Assembly (NCBI RefSeq): GCF_050563545.1
Contig: NZ_JBNXUM010000029.1
Span: 24,658-88,657 of the forward strand
DNA from: Falsiroseomonas sp050563545
GTDB lineage: Bacteria > Pseudomonadota > Alphaproteobacteria > Acetobacterales > Acetobacteraceae
Reading direction: 5' to 3'
DNA: 64,000 nucleotides
Below, piece after piece: positions 50,692 to 59,562 of this stretch. A program made the position numbers and the translations under genes. Under the pieces are notes generated by a model that was not told the DNA's origin, searched no databases, and saw only the letters and a program-made list of their open reading frames with translations. Position 1 is the stretch's first letter; the number at the start of each line of letters is the position of its first letter.

Positions 50692-52173
50692 ATGCAATCC
50701 GGAACCGAGAAGCTGATGAGCACTCAGGTCTTCGCACGCGGTGGCCACGCGGTCCGCGTGACGCTGCACGATGATGCCGCAGGGCTTGCCTTCATGACCC
50801 CGACACCGGACGTGCGCGCCGCGTTCGATCGGGTTGTGCTGGCGATGCTCGCCCATCGGGTCGAACTGCCGGGCTTGCTGCAGGATCTCCTGCGCGCGGA
50901 TCCCGACTGCGTCATGGGCCACGCCGTCGCGGGGCTGCAGCAAATGCTGCTGGCTCGGTCGGAGGCGCGGCAGGTGTCCGGCGGTCACCTTGCGGCGGCA
51001 CGTGAGGCCATGCGGCGGCGCGGCGCCACGAGCCGCGAACGGCACTTCGTCTCCGCCCTCGCCGCGTGGCAGGAGTGCGGCGAGATGGAGGTGGCGGCGG
51101 ACCGGCTGGAGTCACAGCTCGCTGCCGTACCGCTGGACGCCGCGGCGCTGAAGCTTTCGCATGCGATCCGCTTCATGCTGGGCGACGCCGCAGCGATGCG
51201 ATTGGCCATCGAGCGCGCGTTGCCGGCATGGCGCGGGGAGCATCGCGCCGCCTTTCCGTTCGTCCTGGGCTGCCACGCCTTCGCGCTGGAGGAGACCGGC
51301 GACCATCCCGCCGCCGAGCGCATCGGCCGCGAGGCCGTGGAGCGCGATCCCGCCGATGTCTGGGGCGCGCACGCCGTTGCGCATGTCCTCGAAACGGACG
51401 GCCGTGCGCGTGACGGGCTGCGCTGGCTCGCTGCGGCGGAGCGGCACCGGGCAGAAATCGGCGGCTTTGCGCGCCACCTGTCCTGGCATGCCGCACTGTG
51501 CCACCTCCACCTCGGCGATGGCGACGCCGCCTTGGCGCTCTATGACCGATGCATCCGCGACGAGCCCAGCGAGGAGTATCGCGACGTCGCCAATGCCGCC
51601 TCGCTTCTCTGGCGCCTGGAGGCGCAGCGCGTGCCCGTCGGGGCAGCGCGCTGGGATGAATTGGCCGACATCGCGGAACGCCGGATCGGCGACCACAGCC
51701 TGGCCTTTGCCGACCTCCATCACGTGCTCAGCCTGGCCGCTACCGGCCGAAAGTGCGCCCTGGAAGCGTTCCTGGCCGGCATGCGGGGGCGAGCCCTACG
51801 CGACGTGGACAGCCAGGCCCGGGTAATCGCGAGCGTCGGCTTGCTGGTCGCGCAGGCCGTCGCTGCTGCGCTAGGCGACGACCCAGGCGAGGCGACTGAC
51901 CTTCTGCAGGCGCTCGGGGCGGGCCTGCAGCGGCTTGGCGGGAGCCACGCCCAGCGTGATCTCCTGGCCCGGATCGGGCTGGATGCCGCGCTGGCGGCGC
52001 GCGATCTCGACGCGGCGGAAGCCCAGTTCGACGAGCGCCTGGCGTTGCGACGCGCCGGAGCCTGGGAAACGGCCTGTTCACGCCGCCTGGAATCCCTGCG
52101 GCAATCCGGCCGGCCGCCTTCCCGCGGCCGGGCAATGGGCTTGTCGGATATCATCATGGTTGCCAGGGTCTGA
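50692..52173 (+). CDS. TTC38-like tetratricopeptide repeat protein
   Basis: The 493-residue soluble protein is built from helical repeats. DPADVWGAHAVAHVLETDGRA cut at about residue 220-240 and FARHLSWHAALCHLHLGDG, AALALYDRCIRDEPSEEYRD are the marks of the TTC38 family (bacterial TPR proteins related to human TTC38), whose function is unknown. A second in-frame ATG at 50716 is an equally good start. It stands alone between the DoxX gene and the second ECF operon, all on the plus strand. Confidence 0.82.
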   Translation: MQSGTEKLMSTQVFARGGHAVRVTLHDDAAGLAFMTPTPDVRAAFDRVVLAMLAHRVELPGLLQDLLRADPDCVMGHAVAGLQQMLLARSEARQVSGGHLAAAREAMRRRGATSRERHFVSALAAWQECGEMEVAADRLESQLAAVPLDAAALKLSHAIRFMLGDAAAMRLAIERALPAWRGEHRAAFPFVLGCHAFALEETGDHPAAERIGREAVERDPADVWGAHAVAHVLETDGRARDGLRWLAAAERHRAEIGGFARHLSWHAALCHLHLGDGDAALALYDRCIRDEPSEEYRDVANAASLLWRLEAQRVPVGAARWDELADIAERRIGDHSLAFADLHHVLSLAATGRKCALEAFLAGMRGRALRDVDSQARVIASVGLLVAQAVAAALGDDPGEATDLLQALGAGLQRLGGSHAQRDLLARIGLDAALAARDLDAAEAQFDERLALRRAGAWETACSRRLESLRQSGRPPSRGRAMGLSDIIMVARV

Positions 52174-52323
52174 CGGGACGGTCACGTGTCCGCCGTCGCT
52201 TTAGCCGCAATCCTACCGTTCTTTTCCTTTTCCTCGGGCCGTCGCGGCGCTACGCAGGCCAGGCAGAGAAGGCTTGGCATGGCCGGGGGCGGTGGCCCCC
52301 ATACCGGCGTCGTGGAGGGCCCG

Positions 52324-53016
52324 ATGACGGACGACGCGGCGCTGGTTGCGCGCTTGCGGGCCGGTGAGGAGGCCGCCTTCGCCGAGCTCGTCCGCGCACA
52401 GCACGGCCGGCTGCTGCGCCTCGTGCGCGGCTTCTGCCGCGGCAGCCGGGCCACGGCGGAGGAGGTCGTGCAGGAGGTCTGGGTGGCGGTGCTGACCGGC
52501 CTCGACCGCTACACCGGAGAGGCGCCGCTTGGCGCATGGATGGCGGGCATCGCCGTCAACAAGGCGCGCACCCGCACCGCGCGCGACGGGCGCATGCTGC
52601 TCTTCTCGGATTTCGCGCAATCGGAAATGGACGGCGAAAGCGGGTCCGGCCTCGATCCCGACCGCTTCCGCGCCGATGACCATTGGAACGCGCCGATATC
52701 CGATTGGGACGAGGGCACGCCCGAGCGGGCGGCGGGCGATCGTGAGATGCTGGAGCATCTCGCCGCCGCGCTCGAGACACTGCCGCCAGCGCAGCGCACC
52801 GTCGTGACCCTGCGGGACATCGAGGGTCTTGACGGGCCCGAGGTGTGCCGGATCCTGGGCGTGACCGAGGGCAATATGCGCGTGCTGCTGCACCGTGCGC
52901 GAACCAGGCTGCGGGCGGCGCTGGAAGCTGCCATGCACCCGGCGTATGTCACGCAGAGGCAATCCGGCGGACTCAACAACGGGGCTGCCGCACCCAAGGG
53001 CGGCGGCGTCTCCTGA
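52324..53016 (+). CDS. ECF sigma factor with zinc-finger anti-sigma partner
   Basis: The 230-residue sigma factor begins at an ATG with GGAGG 6 bases upstream. Region 2 is at the N-terminus with LVARLRAGEEAAFAELVRAQ and ATAEEVVQEVWVAVLTGLD, then GAWMAGIAVNKARTR. A longer than usual linker (about residues 95-145) leads to region 4 with LPPAQRTVVTLRDIEGLDGP and VCRILGVTEGNMRVLLHRAR. The extended linker and Gly-rich tail differ from SigF. It is followed 20 bases later by a zinc-finger anti-sigma gene, then a secreted cupin, suggesting a stress response with a periplasmic effector. Confidence 0.9.
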   Translation: MTDDAALVARLRAGEEAAFAELVRAQHGRLLRLVRGFCRGSRATAEEVVQEVWVAVLTGLDRYTGEAPLGAWMAGIAVNKARTRTARDGRMLLFSDFAQSEMDGESGSGLDPDRFRADDHWNAPISDWDEGTPERAAGDREMLEHLAAALETLPPAQRTVVTLRDIEGLDGPEVCRILGVTEGNMRVLLHRARTRLRAALEAAMHPAYVTQRQSGGLNNGAAAPKGGGVS

Positions 53017-53036
53017 GCCAGCCGGACGAGGACGCG

Positions 53037-53273
53037 ATGTGGAACTGCAAGGACGTCACTGAACGCGCGAGCGACGAGGCGGAAGGCCGCTTGACGCTGC
53101 GCGAGCGCGTGGCGCTGCAGGCGCATCTCGCGGTCTGCGTGCACTGCCGGCGCTATCTCCGGCAATTTGCCCGCACGATGGGGCTGCTGCGCAGCCTGCC
53201 GAACGACGCCAACGACGCCGAGGGCGAACGCCAGGCCGTCGCGCTGTTCCGCAGCCTGCATCGAAAACCGTAG
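53037..53273 (+). CDS. Zinc-finger anti-sigma factor (ZAS/zf-HC2)
   Basis: The 78-residue protein has the anti-sigma zinc motif H30-x3-C34-x2-C37 in LQAHLAVCVHCRRYLRQF, preceded by WNCKDVTERASDEAEGRLTL with an extra Cys. It is a soluble ZAS module without membrane anchor or cupin, as in short anti-sigma factors that sense redox state through zinc thiols. GAGGA precedes the ATG and it lies 20 bases after the sigma gene. It should bind the sigma factor at residues 1-45. Confidence 0.85.
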   Translation: MWNCKDVTERASDEAEGRLTLRERVALQAHLAVCVHCRRYLRQFARTMGLLRSLPNDANDAEGERQAVALFRSLHRKP

Positions 53274-53318
53274 CGCAGACCTTTGCGTCACCCCGCCGGG
53301 TTCGCTTGCGCCCATCGA

Positions 53319-53348
53319 GCCCTTCTGCGTGCGGCCCTTCTGCATGCG
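53319..53348. repeat. Tandem 15-bp repeat upstream of cupin gene
   Basis: GCCCTTCTGCGTGCG is followed directly by GCCCTTCTGCATGCG, differing at one base. It lies between the anti-sigma gene and the cupin gene and may be a regulator site. No protein is proposed. Confidence 0.5.
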
Positions 53349-53496
53349 TGGATGACGTGTGCGACGCGCCATGCGTGGGCATAGAGATCCGGCATCGCCG
53401 CGATATGGCATCGGCATTTCCGATCGGCGCTTCGGGTCGCGATCCTGCCCGTGCCGCGCCATTCCCGGCGCGGGCAGCGAAGAAGGATCCAACAAC

Positions 53497-53991
53497 ATGT
53501 CCAGGATGGCCAGGCTTCTCCAGGTCACGCGTCCCGCGGCGATCGCCCTGCTGGCGACGACAGGCTTCGCCGCCTTGCCCGCAACCGCGCGCGCGGGTGA
53601 ATGTCCGGCGGACCGCGTCGTCGCCGACAGCAACCGCGCTGTCGAGACGCAGCCCCGCGGCGTGACCGACGATGTCCTCGCGAGCGTCGATCTCGCGAAG
53701 GAGCCGGCCGCGGTGCAGAACCGCTTGCTGCGCCTGCGCCGCCTTGTCGTGCAGCCCGGCGGCGTCGTTCCCTGGCACAGCCACGGCATGCGCCCCGCCA
53801 TCATCTACATCGTCGAGGGCGAGATCACGGAATACGCCAGCACCTGTGCCGTGCCGATTGACCACCGCGCCGGCGAGGCGACGGTGGAGCGCAACCCGAC
53901 GCAGCACTGGTGGCGCAACAACGGCAGCCGTCCCGCCGTGCTGCTGTCCGCCGACTTCTTCCCCGTCGCGGACGACCCGCACATGATGTGA
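53497..53991 (+). CDS. Secreted cupin-domain protein
   Basis: The 164-residue product has a signal peptide (MSRMARLLQVTRPAAIALLA then TTGFAALPATARA) and a single cupin barrel with VVPWHSHGMRPAIIYIVEGE at about residues 90-110, in which His residues and the Glu form the first metal-binding motif. NPTQHWWRNNGSRPAVLLS carries the second-motif His. It is periplasmic. AAGGA lies at a suitable distance from the ATG. It follows the ECF sigma and zinc-finger genes by 223 bp and may be their target. A GC-rich hairpin follows. Confidence 0.82.
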   Translation: MSRMARLLQVTRPAAIALLATTGFAALPATARAGECPADRVVADSNRAVETQPRGVTDDVLASVDLAKEPAAVQNRLLRLRRLVVQPGGVVPWHSHGMRPAIIYIVEGEITEYASTCAVPIDHRAGEATVERNPTQHWWRNNGSRPAVLLSADFFPVADDPHMM

Positions 53992-54019
53992 GGGTCGGCG
54001 GGCCACGCCCGCCACGATT

Positions 54020-54052
54020 CCGCCGGCCGCGCGCTTGCGACGCGGCCGGCGG
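54020..54052 (+). terminator. Long GC hairpin after cupin gene
   Basis: CCGCCGGCCGCG (54020-54031) pairs perfectly with CGCGGCCGGCGG (54041-54052) around a 9-base loop, 29 bases after the cupin stop. No T-run follows, but its strength and place favour a terminator before the LysR gene. Confidence 0.6.
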
Positions 54053-54110
54053 TGTAACGCCCGGGGCTCGCGGCGCGAAGACGTCCTGACAGGACATCGG
54101 AGGCCGCGCC

Positions 54111-55046
54111 ATGGAACTGCACGAGATCCGCTATGCCCTGGCAGTCGGGGAAACCCGCAACTTCACCCGCGCTGCGGAGCGCTGCCACGTCACCCAGCCC
54201 GCGCTGACCCGAGCGATCCAGAAGATCGAGGCCGAGCTCGGCGGCCTGCTCTTCTCGCGCGAACGCGGCAACGTGCATCCGACCGAACTCGGCCGTCTGC
54301 TGCTGCCGCACTTCGCCGAGGTGATGGAGCGCACCCGCACGGCGCGTGAGGCGGCACTGCGCTTCCTCAGCCTCGATGACGCGCCGCTGCGCATCGGCGT
54401 GATGTGCACTATCGGGCCGATGCGCTTTGTCGGCTTCCTTTCGTGCTTCCGTGCCGCCCATCCCGGCGTCGAGCTGGCCCTGACGGAAGGAACGCCCGCA
54501 CGCCTCACGCAGACGCTGCTCGCCGGCGAGCTCGACGTCGCGATCCTCGCCTCGCCAGACGGCTTCGACGATCCGCTGCGCGCCGAGCCGCTCTACGCCG
54601 AGCGCTTCGGCATTGCCTGCGGCGCGATGCATCCCTTTGCGCGGCGCAACCAGGTCGCCATGCGTGAGCTCGACGGCGAGTTCTACCTGCAGCGGGTCAA
54701 CTGCGAGTACCGCGACACGCTGCGCGAGGCGCTGGAGGCGAGCGGCGCGCGCATCGAGCGCTGCTGCCGCAGCGAACGCGACGACTGGATCCAAACCATG
54801 GTGGCTGCCGGCATGGGCGTCTGCTTCCTGCCGGAATTCGCCGCGACCTGCCCGGGCGTCCTGCTGCGCCGCGTGGTGGATCCCGAGGTGGTGAGGGAGG
54901 TGTGCGTGGTGACGGTGCGCGGCCGTCGCTGGTCGCCGCCGCTCGCCTCCTTCGTCGAGGCCGTCCGCCGCCACCCCTGGCGCGCGGCGGAGGAGGGCGG
55001 CGCGACGCTGCCGGCGCCGCATCGCCACGATGCCATGGCGGCATGA
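54111..55046 (+). CDS. LysR-family transcriptional regulator
   Basis: The 311-residue regulator has the N-terminal winged helix with LRYALAV-like start (ELHEIRYALAVGETRNFTRA), AERCHVTQPALTRAIQKIEA and LGGLLFSRER, and a C-terminal effector domain beginning RIGVMCTIGPMRF. GGAGG lies before the ATG. The segment with GMGVCFLPEF is a common LysR element. It resembles the OxyR/CysB-like half of the family. It is followed by a 3-hydroxybutyrate dehydrogenase operon on the same strand and likely regulates it. The ligand is unknown. Confidence 0.93.
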   Translation: MELHEIRYALAVGETRNFTRAAERCHVTQPALTRAIQKIEAELGGLLFSRERGNVHPTELGRLLLPHFAEVMERTRTAREAALRFLSLDDAPLRIGVMCTIGPMRFVGFLSCFRAAHPGVELALTEGTPARLTQTLLAGELDVAILASPDGFDDPLRAEPLYAERFGIACGAMHPFARRNQVAMRELDGEFYLQRVNCEYRDTLREALEASGARIERCCRSERDDWIQTMVAAGMGVCFLPEFAATCPGVLLRRVVDPEVVREVCVVTVRGRRWSPPLASFVEAVRRHPWRAAEEGGATLPAPHRHDAMAA

Positions 55047-55107
55047 AACGCCGCGGCGCCCTGCGACGAATTCCACCCGCGACCCAACCTCGGCAAGGAA
55101 AGCCCAA

Positions 55108-55929
55108 ATGCTCACCGACACCCTTCCCCGCGCCACCGCCAGCCGCGCCCTCACCGGCAGGGTGGCGCTCGTCACGGGCTCGACCAGCGGGATCGGGCTC
55201 GGCATCGCACGGGCGCTCGCCGCCGGTGGCGCGGCCGTGGTGCTGAACGGCTTCGGCAGGCCCGAGGATGTGGCGGAGGCGGAGGCGGCCATCGCCGCCG
55301 ATTTCGGCGTTCCCGTCTCCTTCTCGCCGGCGGACATGTCCGACCCCGCCGCGATCGAGGCGATGATCGAGGGAACGCTCGACCGCTACGGGCGCCTCGA
55401 CATCCTCGTCAACAATGCCGGCATCCAGCATGTCGCGCCGGTCACGGAGTTCCCGCCGGCGAAGTGGGACCAGATCCTGGCGATCAACCTGAGCTCCGCC
55501 TTCCACACCATCCGGCACGCCGTGCCCGCGATGCGCGCCGGCGGCTTCGGGCGGATCGTCAACATCGCCTCGGCGCATGGCCTCGTGGCCTCGCCCTACA
55601 AGTCGGCCTACGTGGCCGCGAAGCACGGCGTGATCGGCCTGACGAAGGCCGTCGCGCTGGAGGTGGCGGAGGAGCCGATCACCTGCAACGCGGTCTGCCC
55701 CGGCTATGTCGCGACGCCGCTAGTCGAGAAGCAGATCGACCAGCAGGCCGCCGCGCACGGCATCTCGCGTGAGCGGGTGGTGCGCGAGGTCCTGCTCGCG
55801 CAGCAGCCGAACAAGCGTTTCGCTTCAGTCGAGGAGATCGGCGCGCTGGTCATGTTCCTGGCCGGCGAGGCCGCGTCCTCCATCACCGGCGCGGCGCTGG
55901 CCGTCGATGGTGGCTGGACGGCGCACTGA
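55108..55929 (+). CDS. bdhA: 3-hydroxybutyrate dehydrogenase
   Basis: The 273-residue SDR converts (R)-3-hydroxybutyrate to acetoacetate with NAD. The marks are TGSTSGIGLGIARALAAGGA, LDILVNNAGIQHVAPV, the active-site YVAAKHGVIGLTKAVALE preceded by Ser in ASAHGLVAS, and the BDH-type QQPNKRFASVEEIGALVMFL near the C-terminus. CAAGGAAAG precedes the ATG. It starts 61 bases after the LysR gene. It leads a group with a patatin-like lipase, an NDH-2-like flavoprotein and a YeeE transporter. Confidence 0.93.
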   Translation: MLTDTLPRATASRALTGRVALVTGSTSGIGLGIARALAAGGAAVVLNGFGRPEDVAEAEAAIAADFGVPVSFSPADMSDPAAIEAMIEGTLDRYGRLDILVNNAGIQHVAPVTEFPPAKWDQILAINLSSAFHTIRHAVPAMRAGGFGRIVNIASAHGLVASPYKSAYVAAKHGVIGLTKAVALEVAEEPITCNAVCPGYVATPLVEKQIDQQAAAHGISRERVVREVLLAQQPNKRFASVEEIGALVMFLAGEAASSITGAALAVDGGWTAH

Positions 55930-55955
55930 GCCGGGGCAGCGGGAGGGACAGGGCG

Positions 55956-57104
55956 ATGGACACGCATGCCATGACGACGCCGCGGCCGGTGCTGGACCAC
56001 GCGAGCCTCGGCCAGATCGCGCTGGTGCTGCAGGGCGGCGGCGCACTCGGCGCCTACCAGGCCGGCGTCTACCAGGCGCTCGACGAGGCGGGGATCGAGC
56101 CGGACTGGGTGATCGGCACCTCGATCGGCGCGATCAACGCGGCGATCATCGCGGGCAACCGCCCCGGCCAGCGCCTGCCGCGGCTGCGCGAGTTCTGGGC
56201 GCGCATGACGCACGCGCCGCTCACGCAGTTGTTCGCCGAGGCGCCGGTCTTCGGTCCGGCGGCGGCCAACGCCATGACGATCCTTGGGGGGCTGCCGAGC
56301 TTCTTCACGCCGAATCCGTGGGCGTTCCTGGGCATGGGGCTCACGCCGGAGACCGCGGGCTACTACAGCACCGCCCCGCTCGAGGCGACGCTGAAGCAGG
56401 TCATCGACCCCGACATCCTCGGATCCTGCGCGACGCGGCTGACGGTCGGCGCCGCCAATGTGCGCACGGCCGAGATGCGCTACTTCGACAGCCGCGACAC
56501 GCCGCTGACCATCCGTCACGTCATGGCCTCCGGTGCGCTTCCGCCGGCCTTCCCCGCGGTCCGCATCGAGGGCGACCTCTATTGGGATGGCGGCATCCTC
56601 TCCAACACGCCGGTCGAGTGCGTCTTCGACGACAACCCGCGTCGCAACGGGCTGGTGTTCACTGTCAACATCTGGCAGCCCGACGGCCCGGAGCCGGCGG
56701 ACATGGCCGCGGTGATGAGCCGGCAAAAGGACCTTCAGTATGCCAGCCGCGCGAACGCCCAGGTTCTGCGACAGAAGCAACTGCATCGCCTGCGCCACAT
56801 CGTCGCTGAACTCGCGGCCCGGCTGCCCGACGACGTGCGGGCCGATCCCGAGGTGCGGCATCTCGCAGCCTATGGTTGCCTGACGCGCATGCATGTGGTG
56901 CGGCTGCTTGCACCCATGCTGCCCGGCGAGGACCACACCAAGGACATCGACTTCAGCGCCCGAGGTATCCGCACGCGCTGGGAAGCCGGCCACGCCGACA
57001 CCTTGCGCGTGCTGGAGCAGCAGCCATGGACCCACCAGTTCGATCCGCTGGAGGGCTTCATCCTGCACGAGACCGAGGCGGGCCACATCGTGAGCGAGGG
57101 CTGA
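55956..57104 (+). CDS. Patatin-like phospholipase
   Basis: The 382-residue lipid acyl hydrolase has the glycine-rich oxyanion LQGGGALGAYQAGVYQALDE and the catalytic nucleophile motif GTSIG with Ser56, plus the DGG motif (YWDGGILSNTP) with catalytic Asp211. The C-terminal half matches the DUF3734 extension. It follows bdhA by 26 bases, as such lipases often do, and may supply 3-hydroxybutyrate or fatty acids from polyester or lipid. That link is inference. A second ATG lies five codons in. Confidence 0.9.
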   Translation: MDTHAMTTPRPVLDHASLGQIALVLQGGGALGAYQAGVYQALDEAGIEPDWVIGTSIGAINAAIIAGNRPGQRLPRLREFWARMTHAPLTQLFAEAPVFGPAAANAMTILGGLPSFFTPNPWAFLGMGLTPETAGYYSTAPLEATLKQVIDPDILGSCATRLTVGAANVRTAEMRYFDSRDTPLTIRHVMASGALPPAFPAVRIEGDLYWDGGILSNTPVECVFDDNPRRNGLVFTVNIWQPDGPEPADMAAVMSRQKDLQYASRANAQVLRQKQLHRLRHIVAELAARLPDDVRADPEVRHLAAYGCLTRMHVVRLLAPMLPGEDHTKDIDFSARGIRTRWEAGHADTLRVLEQQPWTHQFDPLEGFILHETEAGHIVSEG

Positions 57105-57107
57105 GCG

Positions 57108-58424
57108 ATGGAACCCACGCACCGCATCGCGATCGTCGGCGGCGGCTTCGCCGGCGCGGCCATCGCGCGGCGCCTGCTCGGCCGGCTGCCGCCGGGCTGG
57201 GAGGTGATGCTGCTCAGCGAGGAGAGCACGACCACCTACAACCCGCTGCTGCCCGAAGTGGTCGGCGCCGCCATATTCCCCGAGCATGTCGTCGCGCCGC
57301 TGCGTCAGGTCGTTGACGTGCGGCGCGGCGGGCGCTTCGTGATGGGACGTGTGACGCGCGCGGACCTCGCCGGGCGCGTGCTGACTTGCGAGACGCTCGC
57401 GGGCGAGCAGCGCTTCGCCTATGACCACCTCGTGCTCGCCGTCGGCACGCGCGCGCGGCTCGACCTCATCCCGGGCATGGCGGAGCACGCGGTTCCGCTG
57501 AAGACGGTCGGCGACGCGCTGCACATCCGCAACCTCGTGCTCCGGCGCATCGCGCGCATCGAGCTCGAGACCGAACCGGCGCGGCGCCGGCAGCTCGGCC
57601 ATTTCGTCGTGATCGGCGGCGGCTTCTCCGGCGTCGAGGTGGCGGGGGCGCTGAGCGATTGCCTCAAAGGGATCGCGCGCTACTACCCGGGCGCGGCGCC
57701 GGACGAGATGAAGGTCACGCTGCTGCAGGACCTGCCGCGCCTGCTGCCGGAGCTGCCGGAACGGCTCGGCGCGGCCGCGCTCGGGATGCTGCGGCATGGC
57801 GGCGTGGAGGTCCAGCTCGGCGCCGCCGCGGCGCGGATCGGGCCAGAGGGCGTGACGCTGAAACGCGGCGAGACGCTCGCCGCCGACACGGTCGTCGCGA
57901 CGATTGGCACGCGTCCGAACGCGCTTCTCGCGACGCTCGGCCTGGTGTCGGAACGCGGGCGGGTCTGCGTCGAGCCGGCCTTGCGCGTGCGGGGCCATGA
58001 CGACGTCTGGGCCTGCGGCGACTGCGCCCTCGTGCCGAATGCGCATGACGGTAGCACCTCTCCGCCGACCGCGCAGTTCGCGGTGCGCCAGGCGCGGCAG
58101 CTCGCCGACAACCTGCTTGCTGTCGTGCGCGGCGCCGCGCCGAGGCCCTTCGCCTACCGCCCGCGCGGCATGCTGGCCGCGGTCGGCCACCTTAATGGCG
58201 TCGCCGCGCTGACGGGACTTTCGCTGCGCGGCCTGCCGGCCTGGCTTCTCTGGCGCGCCTACTACCTCTCGCAGATGCCGACCTTCGGCCGGAAGCTGCG
58301 CATCTTCGTGGAATGGAGCTGGGGCATGCTGTTCCCGCCGGACATCACCCATATCCGCTTCGCCCGCAGCATCGAGCAGGAACCGCTGCCGGTCGGCGAG
58401 CCGGAGCGGAGCCGCGCGGCGTGA
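57108..58424 (+). CDS. NDH-2-like FAD-dependent oxidoreductase
   Basis: The 438-residue flavoprotein has two dinucleotide-binding motifs, IVGGGFAGAAIARRLLGR near the start and FVVIGGGFSGVEVAGALSD near residue 165. TTTYNPLLPEVVGAAIFPEH, DDVWACGDCALVPN and PPTAQFAVRQARQLADNLLA match type II NADH:quinone oxidoreductases, monotopic proteins that reoxidise NADH without pumping. The C-terminus has a hydrophobic amphipathic segment for membrane attachment. It is placed 4 bases after the patatin gene. It could dispose of NADH made by bdhA. Confidence 0.86.
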   Translation: MEPTHRIAIVGGGFAGAAIARRLLGRLPPGWEVMLLSEESTTTYNPLLPEVVGAAIFPEHVVAPLRQVVDVRRGGRFVMGRVTRADLAGRVLTCETLAGEQRFAYDHLVLAVGTRARLDLIPGMAEHAVPLKTVGDALHIRNLVLRRIARIELETEPARRRQLGHFVVIGGGFSGVEVAGALSDCLKGIARYYPGAAPDEMKVTLLQDLPRLLPELPERLGAAALGMLRHGGVEVQLGAAAARIGPEGVTLKRGETLAADTVVATIGTRPNALLATLGLVSERGRVCVEPALRVRGHDDVWACGDCALVPNAHDGSTSPPTAQFAVRQARQLADNLLAVVRGAAPRPFAYRPRGMLAAVGHLNGVAALTGLSLRGLPAWLLWRAYYLSQMPTFGRKLRIFVEWSWGMLFPPDITHIRFARSIEQEPLPVGEPERSRAA

Positions 58425-58431
58425 GGCGCCG

Positions 58432-59403
58432 ATGTGGACCATGCCCGGCCAGCTGGCGCTTGCCGTCGCGCTGATCTGCGCGGCGGTAATGGGCTTCGCG
58501 ATCCAGCGCGGCGCGACCTGCGCCGTGGTCGCGGTCGAGGAGGTGCTGGCGGAGCGCCGCGCGACCCGTCTCGCCGCGATGACAGAGGCATCGCTATGGG
58601 TCGCGGGCGGGCTCGTCATCGCCAACGCAATCGGCCTCGCCGCCGTGATGCCGCCGGGCTTCGAGCTCGGCGCTCGGACGATGGTGGGCGGGATCCTGCT
58701 CGGCCTCGGCGCCTTCGTGAACGGGGCCTGCGCCTTCGGCTCGATCGCGCGCCTCGGGCGCGGCGAGTGGGTCTATGTTGCCACGCCGCTCGGTTTCTTC
58801 CTGGGCTGCCTGAGCTTCGGACCGCTGATCGGCGCGTCGCCCTCGCCGATGCGGACCGTCTCCCCGGTGCTGCTGGCGCCGGCCTGGGCCGCGTTGCCGG
58901 TGACGGCGCTCTTCGCATGGCGCCTCTTCCGGCCCGCCCTGGCGATCCGCCGTGCCGGCGGCTGGGGTCGCGAGTTCCTCGCGAGCTCGTGGTCGCCCCA
59001 TGCGGCGACCGTGGTGATTGGCATTGCCTTCGTCATCATGCTCATCGGCGTCGGCGCCTGGAGCTACACCGAGGCGCTCGGCGACCTCGCTCGCGGCGCG
59101 GCACCGGGCCTTCCGCTGCGCGGGCTGCTCCTGCTGGCGCTTTTGGCGGGTGCCGTGCTGGGAGGGTGGAGCGCGGGTCAGCTCGGCCATCGCCGGGTAA
59201 CGGCCGCTCAGTTGTTCCGCTGTCTGGCCGGCGGCGCGATCATGGCCTGGGGTGGCCTTCTCGTGCCTGGCGCAAACGACGGGCTAATCCTGCTCGCCAT
59301 GCCGCTCCTCGCGCCCTATGCCTGGGTAGCCTTTGCCGCGATGTGCGCTGCGATCGCGACAATGCACCTGCTGGCGCGTCGGTACGCCGCGGTGTCCGCC
59401 TGA
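58432..59403 (+). CDS. YeeE/YedE family (thiosulfate/sulfur) transporter
   Basis: The 323-residue membrane protein has about nine helices and two Cys-bearing motifs of the YeeE family: AIQRGATCAVVAVEEVLA near residue 25 and VNGACAFGSIARLGRGEWVY near residue 98. These Cys residues relay thiosulfate across the membrane in YeeE. The gene lies 7 bases after the NDH-2-like gene, so the operon ends here. No thiosulfate-using enzymes are nearby, so the carried sulfur species and purpose are unclear. Confidence 0.88.
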   Translation: MWTMPGQLALAVALICAAVMGFAIQRGATCAVVAVEEVLAERRATRLAAMTEASLWVAGGLVIANAIGLAAVMPPGFELGARTMVGGILLGLGAFVNGACAFGSIARLGRGEWVYVATPLGFFLGCLSFGPLIGASPSPMRTVSPVLLAPAWAALPVTALFAWRLFRPALAIRRAGGWGREFLASSWSPHAATVVIGIAFVIMLIGVGAWSYTEALGDLARGAAPGLPLRGLLLLALLAGAVLGGWSAGQLGHRRVTAAQLFRCLAGGAIMAWGGLLVPGANDGLILLAMPLLAPYAWVAFAAMCAAIATMHLLARRYAAVSA

Positions 59404-59562
59404 GGAGGCTTTGTCAGCGCAAAAACTCACTCTGAGAGTCTGCTGTCCGCCGAGCTTGTGATGGGGCGGACGCCTCCCCCCCGACGGCCGCTGTGCCAGG
59501 AGGTGGCGCCCGCTTCGCGGCGCCAGCCTATTGAGCGCGGCGCGGCGGCCAGAAAAAATTGT

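Noticed and set aside
48805..50692. Possible intact genomic island with attachment-site repeats at tRNA-Ser
   Set aside because: No second copy of the tRNA 3' end and no complete integrase were seen; only remnants can be claimed.
53274..53496. Possible CRISPR-like repeats before the cupin gene
   Set aside because: Only two 15-bp tandem copies without spacers; not a CRISPR array.
55704..58625. 973-codon minus-strand frame across bdhA, patatin and the NDH-2-like gene
   Set aside because: The plus-strand genes have complete conserved motifs; this frame has none and is His/Arg/Gln-rich.
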